A DNA stretch of 64,000 nucleotides from Sva-07 sp963728355 (GCA_963728355.1 CAVSJQ010000014.1:248001-312000); one strand, 5' to 3'; shown: positions 54,397 to 63,992, counted from the stretch's first letter. Numbers and translations: made by a program. The notes: a model not told the origin generated them from the letters alone.

Positions 54397-54459
54397 CAGG
54401 TCCGGCACCGGCCCGATGACCGGTCGCTGCCCTCGGACATACGCGAGGTCGACGCCGAC

Positions 54460-54515
54460 CGGCGAAATGTGCGCGGATCGTGCCGCCCAGCGCGACCGCA
54501 CGCACATTTTTCGGG
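54460..54515. repeat. Dispersed palindromic repeat (family A), copy 7
   Basis: GGCGAAATGTGCGCGGATCG at the left, CGCACGCACATTTTTCGGG at the right; fills the rplY-pth gap. Confidence 0.8.
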
Positions 54516-54555
54516 ACGGATCGGACGGATGCGACGGATGGGACGGAGGGCGCTG

Positions 54556-55176
54556 ATGGGGTTGTTCGGGCGCATCGGCAAGGGCGAGCCGTACGACTGG
54601 TTGGTCGTCGGACTCGGCAACCCGGGCGAAAGGTACGCACGCACCCGCCACAACGTCGGCGAGGAAGCGGTCCGCCTGCTCGCCGAGCGGCGCGGCGTGG
54701 CCCTCAAGGGCGGGCGCGACAACGCACTCGTCGCCGAGACCCGACTGCCCGGACCCGACGGCGACGAACGGGTCGTGCTGTCGTTCCCGATCACGTTCAT
54801 GAACGACTCCGGCCAAGCGGTCAGTGCGCTGGTGCGCCGTTACCGCATCCCCACGCCCGAACAGATCATCGTCGTGCAGGACGAACTCGACCTGCCGCCG
54901 GGCGAACTCAAGATCAAGGCCGGTGGCGGGCTGGCCGGCCACAACGGGCTGCGCTCGATCACCCAGCACCTCAAGACCCAGGACTACCTGCGGGTTCGCA
55001 TCGGTGTCGGCAAACCCGACCACAAGGACGTCGGCAAGGGCCATGTCCTGTCGAAGGTGCCCAAGCGCGAGCGCGAACTCCTCGACATCGAGATCGCCAA
55101 CGCCGCGGACGCCGTCGAGTTGATCATCGCCCGCGGTGTAGACGCCGCGATGCAGCGGTACAACGGCAAGCAATGA
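54556..55176 (+). CDS. pth: Peptidyl-tRNA hydrolase
   Basis: A 206-residue enzyme that frees tRNA from prematurely released peptidyl-tRNA. Motifs: LVVGLGNPGERYARTRHNVG (catalytic His of the RHNVG turn), FPITFMNDSGQAVSALVRRY, VVQDELDLPPGELKIKAGGG and AGHNGLRSITQHL. It ends with KVPKRERELLDIEIANAAD. ATG 54556 has GGAGGG five bases upstream, a strong site. The MGLFGRIGKGEP leader is slightly longer than in most Pth. It lies between rplY and mfd, flanked by family A palindromes. Confidence 0.95.
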   Translation: MGLFGRIGKGEPYDWLVVGLGNPGERYARTRHNVGEEAVRLLAERRGVALKGGRDNALVAETRLPGPDGDERVVLSFPITFMNDSGQAVSALVRRYRIPTPEQIIVVQDELDLPPGELKIKAGGGLAGHNGLRSITQHLKTQDYLRVRIGVGKPDHKDVGKGHVLSKVPKRERELLDIEIANAADAVELIIARGVDAAMQRYNGKQ

Positions 55177-55198
55177 CGAACGGCCAACCCACCCTCCA

Positions 55199-55252
55199 CC
55201 CGAACTGTGCGCAGATCGTCCCGCCGGCGATCCGCTCGTGCGCATTTTTCGG
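55199..55252. repeat. Dispersed palindromic repeat (family A), copy 8
   Basis: CCCGAACTGTGCGCAGATCG at the left, CTCGTGCGCATTTTTCGG at the right; fills the pth-mfd gap. Confidence 0.8.
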
Positions 55253-55306
55253 AGTGGTGGGTGCTGGAGGCCTGGGGACCGACGTGATGGGGATCGGAGT
55301 GAGCGG

Positions 55307-58300
55307 ATGACGGCGCTCGACGCACCGGAGTCGACGGCGACGGCGCCGTTGGGTGCGCTGCCATCGATGCTGCGCGACGAGCCGGGGCTGACGCGTGCGC
55401 TCGGCGACCCGGAGGCGCGACTGGCGGTGGTGGAAGTGGCCCGGCCGATCTCGATCGCCGCGCTGGCGACGCTGTCGTCGCGGCGGCCGCTCGTCGTCAG
55501 CTGCCCGACGGGCACGATGGCCGGCCAGCTCGCCGACGATCTCGCCCAGTTCCTCCCACCCGGCGAGGTGGTCCACTTCCCCGGCTGGGAGACGCTGCCG
55601 TTCGAGCGGGTCAGCCCGAGCGTCGAGACGATGGGCCAGCGCCTCGACGTCCTCTGGCGTCTGCGCGACCCCGAGCGATGTCCCGCCGTCATCGTCGCCG
55701 GCGTCCGGGCCCTCATGCAGAAGCTCGGCCCGGGGGCCACGACCACCGAGCCGATCGTCGTGCGCCCCGGCGGCGAGATCGACCCCGACGTCCTCGGCCG
55801 CAAGCTGGTCGAGTTCGGCTACCGGCGCGAGGAACTGGTCGAGCACCGCGGCGAGTTCGCCCGGCGCGGTGCGATCGTCGACGTGTTCCCGTCGACCGCC
55901 GACGCCCCGATCCGCATCGACCTGTGGGGCGACGAAGTCGATCGCCTGACCCGCTTCGGCGTCAACGACCAGCGCTCGACCGACGACCTCGACGAGGTGT
56001 GCATCTTCCCCGCCCGCGAGCTGATGCCGAGCGACGACGTCCGCGATCGAGCCCGCCATCTCGTCGCGAGCGAGCCGTGGGGTCGGGAGCAGTGGGAACG
56101 CCTCGCCGAGGGCACCCATTTCGACGGCATGGAGAGCTGGCTGCCGTGGCTCGTCGACGATGCCCAACTGCTCACCGACGTGCTGCCCGACGCCGCCAAG
56201 GTCGTGCTCGTCGAACCGCGCCGGATGCGCGACCGCGCCCTCGATCTGATCGCCGAGGAGGACGATCTCGCCCGCACGCTCGCCTCGACGTGGGCACGCG
56301 ACCCGGACAAGTCCTTCCCCCGCCTCCATGCCGACCCCGACACGTTGCTCGACGGCGCCGGGTCGTTCTGGTCGATCGACTCCACGCCGGAATCGCCCGA
56401 CACACCGCTGGTCGAGGCGTCCGGGTGGGGCCCGGTCGCCGGCGACGGCTCCGGTCTCACCGACCGGCTGATCGAGCTGATCGGCCGCGGCTACCGCGTC
56501 GTCGTGGCCGCCGATGGCACGGGGTCCGCCCAACGGCTCCACGATCTGCTGCTGAACAACGGGCTCGACTTCCCGGTCGTGCAGCATGGCGGCACGCTGC
56601 CCACCGGCGGCAGCATCACCGTCGCACCGCTGCACCGTGGCTGCACGCTGCCCAACGCCGAGGTCGCCATCGTCGCCGAGAGCGACCTCACCGGCCGCCG
56701 CCGCGCCCACCGCACGGTCCGCAAGGCCAAGCGAGAGAGCGCCAGCACCTTCGAGGACCTGAAGGCGGGCAACTACGTCGTGCACCACCAGCACGGCGTC
56801 GGCAAGTACGAGGGCATGGTCAAGCGGGCGATCGGCGGCGTCGAGCGCGACTACCTGCTGATCTCCTACAAGGGTGGCGACAAGCTCTACGTGCCGTCCG
56901 ACCAGATCGACACGCTGCGCCAGTACGTCGGCGGCGAAGCGCCGAAGCTGCACAAGCTCGGCGGCTCCGACTTCGCCAAGACCAAGAGCAAGGTGCGTTC
57001 CGCGGTCCGCGAGATCGCCCAGGAGCTCGTCGTGCTCTACCAGAAGCGCGTCAACGCCGAAGGCCATTCGTTCGCGCAGGACACGCCCTGGCAGGCGGAG
57101 ATGGAAGAAGCCTTTCCCTACGTCGAGACGCCCGATCAGCGCACGGCGATCGACGACATCAAGCACGACATGGAGCTCGCCCACCCGATGGACCGCCTGC
57201 TGTGCGGCGACGTCGGCTTCGGCAAGACCGAGGTCGCCATCCGCGCCGCGTTCAAGGCGATCCAGGACGGCAAGCAGGTCGCCGTGCTGGCGCCGACGAC
57301 GCTGCTCGCCACGCAGCACGGCAACACGTTCGCCGACCGGTTCGCGGGGTTCCCGATCCGCGTGGAGACGCTGTCGCGGTTCCTGACGGCGAGTCAGGCC
57401 AAGAAGGTGATCGAGGGCGTCAAGACCGGCGAGGTCGACTGCGTGATCGGCACGCACCGCCTGCTCGCGAACGACGTGAAGTTCAAGGATCTCGGCCTGT
57501 TGATCGTCGACGAGGAGCAGCGCTTCGGCGTGCAGCACAAGGAGACGATGAAGAAGATGAAGACGAACGTCGACGTCCTCACGCTCTCCGCCACGCCGAT
57601 CCCCCGCACCCTCGAGATGTCGCTCGTCGGCATCCGCGACCTGTCGCTGTTGCAGACACCGCCCGCCGACCGGATGCCGATCCTCACCTACGTCGGCGAG
57701 TACGACGAGCGCGTCGCGATCGAGGCGATCCGCCGCGAGCTGCTGCGCGAGGGCCAGGTGTTCTGGGTGCACAACCGGGTGCAGTCGATCGAGATGGCGG
57801 CGTCCCGGCTGCGCCAGCTCGTGCCCGAGGCGCGCATTGCGATCGCCCACGGGCAGATGGACGAGAGCACGCTGGAAACCGTCGTGCAGGATTTCTGGGA
57901 CGGCAACTACGACGTGCTCGTGTGCACGACGATCATCGAGTCGGGCATCGACATGCCCACGGTGAACACGCTCGTGGTGGAGCGTTCCGACCTGCTGGGC
58001 CTGGGTCAGATGCACCAGTTGCGCGGGCGCGTCGGCCGGTCCGGATCGCGGGCCTATGCCTATCTCTTCTATCCGCGCGACAAGGTGCTGACCGAGGAGG
58101 CGTACGAACGGCTGCGCACGATCGGCGAGTCGACCGATCTCGGTTCCGGCTTCAAGATCGCGATGCGCGACCTCGAGATCCGCGGCGCCGGCAACCTGCT
58201 CGGCGAGTCGCAGTCCGGCCACATCGCGGCGGTCGGCTACGACCTCTACTGCCAGATGGTGACCGAGGCGGTCAGCGAGATGAAGGGCGAGCCACAGCCC

Positions 58301-58756
58301 GACGCCCCCGCCGAGATCAAGCTCGACGTGCCGAGCGACGCCTACCTCCCGACCGACTACGTCGAGAAGGAGGAGCTGCGCCTCGAGGCGTATCGCCGGC
58401 TCGCGGCCGTGACGAGCGCCGCCGAGGTCGAGGACATCCGCGCCGAGTGGGAGGACCGCTACGGGCCCCTCCCGGCCCCCGCTGCGGCGCTGCTGCAGGT
58501 CGGGCACCTGCGCGCCGAGTGTCACCGACTGGGGATCAACGACATCCAGATCTCCGGGTCGGCGTCGACCGGCGGCACCGCCAAGCTGGCGCCGCTGCAG
58601 CTCAAGCTGTCCGAGACGATGCGACTGCGCCGGATCTCCAAGGGCGCCAAGTACAAGGAGGACCTCGGCCAGCTCGTCGTGCCGCTCCCCCGCGGCGCCG
58701 ATGCCAGCACGTTCCTCGCCAACTTCCTCCGCGACCTCGTCCCCACCGAGACCTGA
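55307..58756 (+). CDS. mfd: Transcription-repair coupling factor
   Basis: A 1,149-residue DNA translocase that removes stalled RNA polymerase and recruits UvrA. Order: UvrB-homology region (about 20-350; ETLPFERVSPSVETMGQRL, EFARRGAIVDVFPSTADAPI), RNA-polymerase-interacting CarD-like domain (about 485-550; GNYVVHHQHGVGKYEGMVKR), then SF2 helicase motors: Walker A DRLLCGDVGFGKTEVAIRAA, LLIVDEEQRFGVQHKE (DEEQ), LSATPIPRTLEMSL, and VCTTIIESGIDMPTVNTLVV with QLRGRVGRSGSRAYAYL. The C-terminal TRCF domain ends near TFLANFLRDLVPTET. Normal length; no breaks. ATG 55307 is preceded by GGAGTGAGCGG. Confidence 0.97.
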   Translation: MTALDAPESTATAPLGALPSMLRDEPGLTRALGDPEARLAVVEVARPISIAALATLSSRRPLVVSCPTGTMAGQLADDLAQFLPPGEVVHFPGWETLPFERVSPSVETMGQRLDVLWRLRDPERCPAVIVAGVRALMQKLGPGATTTEPIVVRPGGEIDPDVLGRKLVEFGYRREELVEHRGEFARRGAIVDVFPSTADAPIRIDLWGDEVDRLTRFGVNDQRSTDDLDEVCIFPARELMPSDDVRDRARHLVASEPWGREQWERLAEGTHFDGMESWLPWLVDDAQLLTDVLPDAAKVVLVEPRRMRDRALDLIAEEDDLARTLASTWARDPDKSFPRLHADPDTLLDGAGSFWSIDSTPESPDTPLVEASGWGPVAGDGSGLTDRLIELIGRGYRVVVAADGTGSAQRLHDLLLNNGLDFPVVQHGGTLPTGGSITVAPLHRGCTLPNAEVAIVAESDLTGRRRAHRTVRKAKRESASTFEDLKAGNYVVHHQHGVGKYEGMVKRAIGGVERDYLLISYKGGDKLYVPSDQIDTLRQYVGGEAPKLHKLGGSDFAKTKSKVRSAVREIAQELVVLYQKRVNAEGHSFAQDTPWQAEMEEAFPYVETPDQRTAIDDIKHDMELAHPMDRLLCGDVGFGKTEVAIRAAFKAIQDGKQVAVLAPTTLLATQHGNTFADRFAGFPIRVETLSRFLTASQAKKVIEGVKTGEVDCVIGTHRLLANDVKFKDLGLLIVDEEQRFGVQHKETMKKMKTNVDVLTLSATPIPRTLEMSLVGIRDLSLLQTPPADRMPILTYVGEYDERVAIEAIRRELLREGQVFWVHNRVQSIEMAASRLRQLVPEARIAIAHGQMDESTLETVVQDFWDGNYDVLVCTTIIESGIDMPTVNTLVVERSDLLGLGQMHQLRGRVGRSGSRAYAYLFYPRDKVLTEEAYERLRTIGESTDLGSGFKIAMRDLEIRGAGNLLGESQSGHIAAVGYDLYCQMVTEAVSEMKGEPQPDAPAEIKLDVPSDAYLPTDYVEKEELRLEAYRRLAAVTSAAEVEDIRAEWEDRYGPLPAPAAALLQVGHLRAECHRLGINDIQISGSASTGGTAKLAPLQLKLSETMRLRRISKGAKYKEDLGQLVVPLPRGADASTFLANFLRDLVPTET

Positions 58757-58795
58757 TCGACACCGCCCGCCCACCGCACGCCCTCCGGTCGTTGC

Positions 58796-58906
58796 GGGGT
58801 GGGTCCAGAAGGACACAACTCCTCCGGGACCAGGTCGAAGAGGACAGGAACTCCATCGGGGTCGGGTCCGGAGGGACGGGAAGTTCGGGTTCGAGCGACC
58901 TGGGCT
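58796..58906. repeat. Family D repeats after mfd
   Basis: Two or three pieces related to the 40570-40735 repeats, in the opposite orientation: GGGTGGGTCCAGAAGGACA, GGGACCAGGTCGAAGAGGAC and GTCGGGTCCGGAGGGACGGG. They lie between mfd and the SurA-like gene. Confidence 0.55.
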
Positions 58907-58927
58907 GAGGGGATTCGGGCGGGTAGC

Positions 58928-59677
58928 GTGCGGCGGGTGAATCGACGTCTTCCGCTCGTGCTGTCCGCCGCTGCGATCGTGGCGCTCACCGCCGGGTGCA
59001 CCACGTTCTCCGACAACGGCAGCGTCGCTCGTGTCAACGACACGACGTTGACCGAGGACGACTTCCAGGCGCAGCTGACCGAGGTCGGCGCGCCGAGCGA
59101 CCAGCCCCTGCCCGGCGATGCGGTGCGTGCCCAGATCACCACCTGGATCCAGGAACAGGTGGCCGCCGACGACTCGGAGGGCGTGGACGCCGACGAGGTC
59201 GCCGAGACCTACGACGCCGGCATCGCCGCGAGCGGGACGACCTGCATCAGCGGCATCGTGGTCCAAGACCGCGACACCGCCGCCCGGGTCGCCGACGAAC
59301 TCGTCGGTGGTGCCGACTTCGCCGAACTGCTCGCAGCCGAGAACCTCGATCCGAGCCTCGGCGACGTCGGCGGCGACATCGGCTGCATCACGAGCAGCCA
59401 GGTCGACGAGGCCGCCGACCTCGAGTTCGTGCAGGTGGCGGCATCGCTCTCTGCCGAGAACGCCGTCGACATTTCGCCGCTCGTCGACAACGAGGGCACC
59501 GAGTTCGCCTGGGTCGCGTTGTCGTTCCGATCGTTCGACGAACTCTCTCCGACCGACGCCGACACCGTCACCGCCACCATCGACTCCGCCGCCCGCCTCG
59601 CGAACGCCGACGTCTTCGTCGACCCGCGCTACGGCACCTTCGACGCCAGCACCGGCCAAGTCGTCGCGCTGGGGTGA
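58928..59677 (+). CDS. SurA-like lipoprotein with degenerate parvulin domain
   Basis: A 249-residue exported protein. The signal ends in a lipobox (LTAGC), followed by a SurA_N-type start (SVARVNDTTLTEDDFQAQL) and helices. The C-terminal half has the layout of a parvulin/rotamase: ISGIVVQDRDTAARVADELV, GADFAELLAAENLDPSLGDV and AASLSAENAVDISPLVDNEG, lacking some canonical catalytic residues (for example the usual xHILx strand is ISGIVV). It may fold exported proteins or only bind them. GTG 58928 is chosen; GTG 58937 is possible. It is followed by the MazG gene three bases after its stop, in the same order as in other actinobacterial mfd regions. Confidence 0.75.
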   Translation: MRRVNRRLPLVLSAAAIVALTAGCTTFSDNGSVARVNDTTLTEDDFQAQLTEVGAPSDQPLPGDAVRAQITTWIQEQVAADDSEGVDADEVAETYDAGIAASGTTCISGIVVQDRDTAARVADELVGGADFAELLAAENLDPSLGDVGGDIGCITSSQVDEAADLEFVQVAASLSAENAVDISPLVDNEGTEFAWVALSFRSFDELSPTDADTVTATIDSAARLANADVFVDPRYGTFDASTGQVVALG

Positions 59678-59679
59678 CG

Positions 59680-61137
59680 ATGGACGCCACCCAGCGACCG
59701 CGCATCGTCGTCGTCGGCCTGGGCCCCGGCGGCGCCGGGCACGTCACCACCGAGACGCTGGCGGCGATCGAGCAGGCGACGCATCGCTATCTGCGCACGG
59801 CGATCCACCCGACGGCGGGCCTCGTACCAGACGCCACCACGTTCGACCACCTGTACGACAGCGCGGACACGTTCGACGACGTGTACACCGAGATCGCCGA
59901 CGAGCTCAGCGCCGCGGCCGCCGAACACGGCGAGATCCTCTATGCGGTGCCCGGCTCGCCGCTCGTGCTCGAACGCACCGTGCGCCACCTGCTGGCACGT
60001 GACGACGTCGAGTGTGACGTGCGACCGGCGATGTCGTTCCTCGACGTGGCGTGGGCCCGCCTCGGCATCGATCCCGTCGAAGCGGGTGTCCGCCTGGTCG
60101 ACGGTCACGAGTTCGCCACCGCTGCAGCCGGCGAGCGTGGGCCGCTGCTCGTCGCGCACGCGCACGCCAACTGGGTCCTGTCCGACATCAAGCTCGCGCT
60201 CGACGAGGCGGCGGGCGACGAAGCCGTCACGATCCTGCACGCGCTCGGCACCGCGGACGAACGCATCATCGAGGTCCCGTGGTCGGAACTCGACCGCACG
60301 ATCGAGGCCGACCACCTGACCTCGCTCTGGATTCCCCATCTGGCCGCACCAGTCGCCGCGGCCTACGTGCGCTTCCACCAACTCACCCGGACGCTGCGCG
60401 AGCAGTGCCCGTGGGACATCGAACAGACGCATGCCTCGCTGGTGCCCCATCTCCTGGAGGAGACCTACGAGGTCGTCGATGCGATCAACGGACTCGACGC
60501 CGACGATCCGACGACCGACGAGCACCTGATCGAGGAACTCGGCGACCTGCTCTACCAGATCGAGTTCCATGCCACGATCGCCGAGCAGGAGGGACGGTTC
60601 ACGATCGCCGACGTGGCGTCCGGCATCCACGACAAGCTGGTCCGTCGCCACCCCCACGTGTTCGGCGATCTCGTCGGCACCGAACTCGACACCGACGACG
60701 TGCTGACCAACTGGGACGACATCAAGCGCACCGAGAAGGGCCGCACCTCCGTGTTCGACGGCATCGCACGGTCGATGCCGGCGCTCGCCTACGCCGCACA
60801 GGTCGGCGCCAAAGCATCGAAGGTCGGCTTCGACTGGCCCGACGTCGACGGCGCCTTCGCCAAGATCGCCGAGGAGTCCGCCGAGTTGCGCGCCGAGATC
60901 GACGATCCGGATGCCGCCGCCACGGCGGACGAACTGGGCGACCTGCTGTTCGCCGTCGTCAACGTGGCTCGCCACCTGCGCGTCGATCCGGAACTGGCGC
61001 TGCGGGCGGCGACCGACAAGTTCCGCAGCCGGTTCGAAGGTGTCGAACGTCTCGCTCGCGAGCGTTCGATCGAGCTGCGCGGCGCCGATCTGTCGATGCT
61101 CGACGCCCTGTGGGACGAGGTCAAGTCGCTCGGCTGA
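59680..61137 (+). CDS. mazG: YabN-like fusion: tetrapyrrole-methylase domain plus MazG nucleotide pyrophosphohydrolase
   Basis: A 485-residue protein. The N-terminal half is a SAM-methylase-like domain (RIVVVGLGPGGAGHVTTETL, ILYAVPGSPLVLERTVRHL, VRPAMSFLDVAWARL), as in YabN/SpoVT-linked proteins. The C-terminal half has two MazG units: LREQCPWDIEQTHASLVPHL, LEETYEVVDAINGLDADD and LIEELGDLLYQIEFHA (the EEx12-28ExxD metal motif), then AKIAEESAELRAEIDD and ADELGDLLFAVVNVARHL. MazG hydrolyses non-canonical NTPs. ATG 59680 follows the upstream stop by two bases; GTG 59674 is an overlapping alternative. The mfd-surA-like-mazG order is common in Actinobacteria. Confidence 0.93.
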   Translation: MDATQRPRIVVVGLGPGGAGHVTTETLAAIEQATHRYLRTAIHPTAGLVPDATTFDHLYDSADTFDDVYTEIADELSAAAAEHGEILYAVPGSPLVLERTVRHLLARDDVECDVRPAMSFLDVAWARLGIDPVEAGVRLVDGHEFATAAAGERGPLLVAHAHANWVLSDIKLALDEAAGDEAVTILHALGTADERIIEVPWSELDRTIEADHLTSLWIPHLAAPVAAAYVRFHQLTRTLREQCPWDIEQTHASLVPHLLEETYEVVDAINGLDADDPTTDEHLIEELGDLLYQIEFHATIAEQEGRFTIADVASGIHDKLVRRHPHVFGDLVGTELDTDDVLTNWDDIKRTEKGRTSVFDGIARSMPALAYAAQVGAKASKVGFDWPDVDGAFAKIAEESAELRAEIDDPDAAATADELGDLLFAVVNVARHLRVDPELALRAATDKFRSRFEGVERLARERSIELRGADLSMLDALWDEVKSLG

Positions 61138-61191
61138 GTCGGGACGTCGGGGGCCGAGGTCGGTGCGAGCTCGGTCGAGCCCGTCGACCGA

Positions 61192-62265
61192 TCAGATCAC
61201 CGGTGACGCTTCGGGGCCCGGCGGAGGTTGCGCGGCAAGCGCCAGCAGCGTCTGTTCCCATTCCGTGCGCCACCGCATCCATCGCAGTTCGATCACCTCG
61301 TCGAACACGGTCGTCGCCCGCCACGTCGTCATCGCGAACATCAGCGCGGGCACGCCGTAGAGCACCGCCACCTGCACGGAACGTTCCATGTCGGTGAACC
61401 CGCCGTCGGCGAGCGTGTCGTGGAGGCCGAGCGCCATCACGGCGAGGACGCCGACCGCGGCGACCAGCGGCAACCAGAACCACGCCGCCACGACACGCAC
61501 CGGTGCGCCGATGCGGTGCGCCTGGCGCACGTGGTATCGGAACGGCAACCAGACCATGACGAAGCACACCAGCATGCCGACGGCTCCGATGGCGATCGGG
61601 ACCAGGTCGTCGGCCTCGTCACCGAAGCGCATGCGGAGTTCGTCGACGATCGCGAGGGCTGCCACCGGGGCGACGAAGGCGCCGATCCACAGGATGATCG
61701 CCACCCAGGCGCGCGACGTCGGTCGGTATCGGGTCGCCGGAACGAGACGGGCGGCGTCGAGCATGGCGAGGGCGCTCCAGCCGACGAGCATGGCAGCGGC
61801 CATCACGTGAGGCACCACGACGATCGGCACCCCCATCACACCCGGCTCGGCGTACTCGCGGAGCAACACCACGACGATTCCCACCAGTTGGGCGAGTGCC
61901 AGCAGATACCGGAGCCACCACGTCGCGAACAGCCGCGGTGGAGGTTCGGACCTGAGTGCGGCGAAGGAGTGTCCGCCCAGCGCCACGTCGACCGCGGTGG
62001 CGCGCTCCGTCCCAGGACGATGCGACGCCGGCTCGGGCGACATCGCGGCCGCGACGGTGGAGACCGGCGGGATGGCGGGCGGCTCGGACACCGGCGGCGT
62101 CGGCGGCGACGGCAATGGGGAGGCCGGCGGTGCCAGCGATGGTGGTGGTGGTGGCGGCGGCGGAGAAGAAGATTCGGGGGGCGCAGCCGGAGTGCCCAGC
62201 GATGGTGGTGGTGGCGGTGGTGCCGCGTCCGTCTGCGTCACCGGCGGAAGATGCGGACCGGTCAT
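61192..62265 (-). CDS. Membrane protein with proline-rich N-terminus (DUF4328-like)
   Basis: A 357-residue protein. The first about 100 residues are Pro/Ser/Ala-rich (many PPPPPP runs), then come about six transmembrane helices (LRYLLALAQLVGIVVVLL, VPHVMAAAMLVGWSALAML, WVAIILWIGAFVAPVAALAI, IAIGAVGMLVCFVMVWL, AWFWLPLVAAVGVLAVMALG). The repeated pattern of a helix, Trp and a short basic loop resembles DUF4328-type actinobacterial proteins. Its ATG overlaps the upstream gene stop as ATGA, so the two are co-translated and related in layout. The function is unknown. Confidence 0.65.
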   Translation of the reverse strand: MTGPHLPPVTQTDAAPPPPPPSLGTPAAPPESSSPPPPPPPPSLAPPASPLPSPPTPPVSEPPAIPPVSTVAAAMSPEPASHRPGTERATAVDVALGGHSFAALRSEPPPRLFATWWLRYLLALAQLVGIVVVLLREYAEPGVMGVPIVVVPHVMAAAMLVGWSALAMLDAARLVPATRYRPTSRAWVAIILWIGAFVAPVAALAIVDELRMRFGDEADDLVPIAIGAVGMLVCFVMVWLPFRYHVRQAHRIGAPVRVVAAWFWLPLVAAVGVLAVMALGLHDTLADGGFTDMERSVQVAVLYGVPALMFAMTTWRATTVFDEVIELRWMRWRTEWEQTLLALAAQPPPGPEASPVI

Positions 62266-63992
62266 CGCCCGGCCGCCGATCTGCTGCGCTCGCTCTGTTG
62301 GCTGTGTTGCCCCACGAGCATGTTGTGGTGGTCGGCCTCATGCCGACACGCCCGCGACAGTGCGTGGCATCCCTCGGTCACCGACAGCGTCGAGCACAGC
62401 TGGATCAGGGCGCCGATCGCGAGGTAGCCGGTCAGGTGCCCGATGTCGGTGGTCGTCAACGAGTCCGGCAGCCGCGACAAGCCACCGAGCCCCTGCACGT
62501 GGACCAGCATCAGGACGGCCAAGGCGTACACGATCCGCAGCGGCGTCCGTGGCGCACCGATGGCAGCGGCGCTGCGTTCGAGCACCAGGAACGGGACGGC
62601 GAGGACCGCAGCCTGAGCGATGAATCCGAGGATCACCGTGCCGATCGAGGCATCGACGGCCATACGATCCGCGATCCACCACACCCCTCCAGCGGCAGCC
62701 GGCCAACACAGCGCGGCGATCAACGGATTGCGACGCCGCCCGCTGGTCTTGCGCACGTTGAGGACGGTCACGAACGTCCAGGCCGCCACCGCCGCGAGCA
62801 GGGCCGCCGTGACGCCCGTCGACGCCGTCCGCAGTGCATCGAGCGCGTCCCACACTCGTTGACGGTCGGCAGCGAGCACACCGCTGTCGCGCGACTCGAG
62901 CCACAGCATGCCGGTCACCGCGGCGCCGACGACGCTGAGGAGGGCGAGGCCGGACAGCAGCGTGACGACGACGAGTCGCAACAGTTCCGCACCGGGGAAC
63001 AACTCGATGCGCTTCGTGCGATCGGTCGGTCCGATTCGCGGCGGCGTCTTGGCCCGACGGGAGCGCGCGACCGCGGCCGGCAGCTTGGCGCCCGGGCGAC
63101 GTCGGGCGTCGGCGATGGTGATCGCATCCTCGACCGACGATGCGGCCCGCCAGGCCAGCAACACCGTGACCACGCAGGGCCCGATCGCCACCACGGCGAC
63201 GACCCACAGCGGCACCCACCCCGCCGGGTCGGTCACCGCCGAGACGCTCCCTGTACCGCTCACGGTGTCGGAGGTGTCGGACAACCCGTCGATGCCTGCG
63301 TACCGGAGCGCAACGACCGACGCGATTCCGACCACTGCCATCACGACGGGAACCCACATCCACTGCGCAACCTGAGCGGAATAGCCGCCGACCTGTCGCA
63401 CGACGCCCGCCAGATGGTTCATCGGCCGGTACGTCATCGGGATCGCGAGCACCAGGGAGACGAACGCCACCGCGAGCGGAACGATCGACACCGTCTGATC
63501 CCCGCTCGATCCGACGCGTCGTCCTGCCACGGCGATCACCGTCATGGCGATCGCCACGAAGACGAACGGAGCGATCCACGTTCGCACCGCCACATTCGGG
63601 TCCGGGATGTTCGCTCGAGCGGCGGGACCGACCAGTCGACGGGCGTTGTCCGTCGTCACCCACGTCCACCCGATCACGGACAGCACCGCGGAGATGCCAG
63701 CGAGAATCGACACCCACATCAATCCGTTCGACCACGCCAGGTCGTCGGTCAATCGCTGCACCTGCCACCCGATGGGAACGATCATGATCGCCAGGGCCCC
63801 CGCTGCAGCGATCCGCCACGGCGTCATCGGACGCAGCGCCAGCGCCGGGCCAGGTCCCGCTCCGACCGCTCGCGGAGGTGGCTCGTCGCTCCAGGTCGGG
63901 GCCGGAGCCGGATTCGCCGGCGCAGCGGACACCGGCATCTGCGTCGTGATCGGCACGACGGGGGCGGCCTCGTCGCGATGCGGTGGCGTCAT
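62262..63992 (-). CDS. Large multi-pass membrane protein, tandem paralogue of the downstream gene
   Basis: A 576-residue protein with a Pro/Ala-rich N-terminus (about 50 residues) and about a dozen transmembrane helices in two related halves. The first holds WVSILAGISAVLSVIGWTWV, TDNARRLVG and TWIAPFVFVAIAMTVIAVAG; the second, after a basic cytoplasmic loop (RRAKTPPRIGPTDRTKR), holds LLRLVVVTLLSGLALLSVVG, VTVLNVRKTSGRRRNP and LIAALCWPAAAGGVWWIAD. It looks like a duplicated version of the downstream protein. ATG 63992 is eight bases from the window end, so an upstream start cannot be excluded. The function is unknown. Confidence 0.65.
   Translation of the reverse strand: MTPPHRDEAAPVVPITTQMPVSAAPANPAPAPTWSDEPPPRAVGAGPGPALALRPMTPWRIAAAGALAIMIVPIGWQVQRLTDDLAWSNGLMWVSILAGISAVLSVIGWTWVTTDNARRLVGPAARANIPDPNVAVRTWIAPFVFVAIAMTVIAVAGRRVGSSGDQTVSIVPLAVAFVSLVLAIPMTYRPMNHLAGVVRQVGGYSAQVAQWMWVPVVMAVVGIASVVALRYAGIDGLSDTSDTVSGTGSVSAVTDPAGWVPLWVVAVVAIGPCVVTVLLAWRAASSVEDAITIADARRRPGAKLPAAVARSRRAKTPPRIGPTDRTKRIELFPGAELLRLVVVTLLSGLALLSVVGAAVTGMLWLESRDSGVLAADRQRVWDALDALRTASTGVTAALLAAVAAWTFVTVLNVRKTSGRRRNPLIAALCWPAAAGGVWWIADRMAVDASIGTVILGFIAQAAVLAVPFLVLERSAAAIGAPRTPLRIVYALAVLMLVHVQGLGGLSRLPDSLTTTDIGHLTGYLAIGALIQLCSTLSVTEGCHALSRACRHEADHHNMLVGQHSQQSERSRSAAGR

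Noticed and set aside
55124..59659. A 1,511-codon open frame antisense to mfd and its neighbours
   Set aside because: GC-rich shadow: its Val/Asp/Arg-rich translation lacks any domain, while the opposite strand encodes a complete Mfd.
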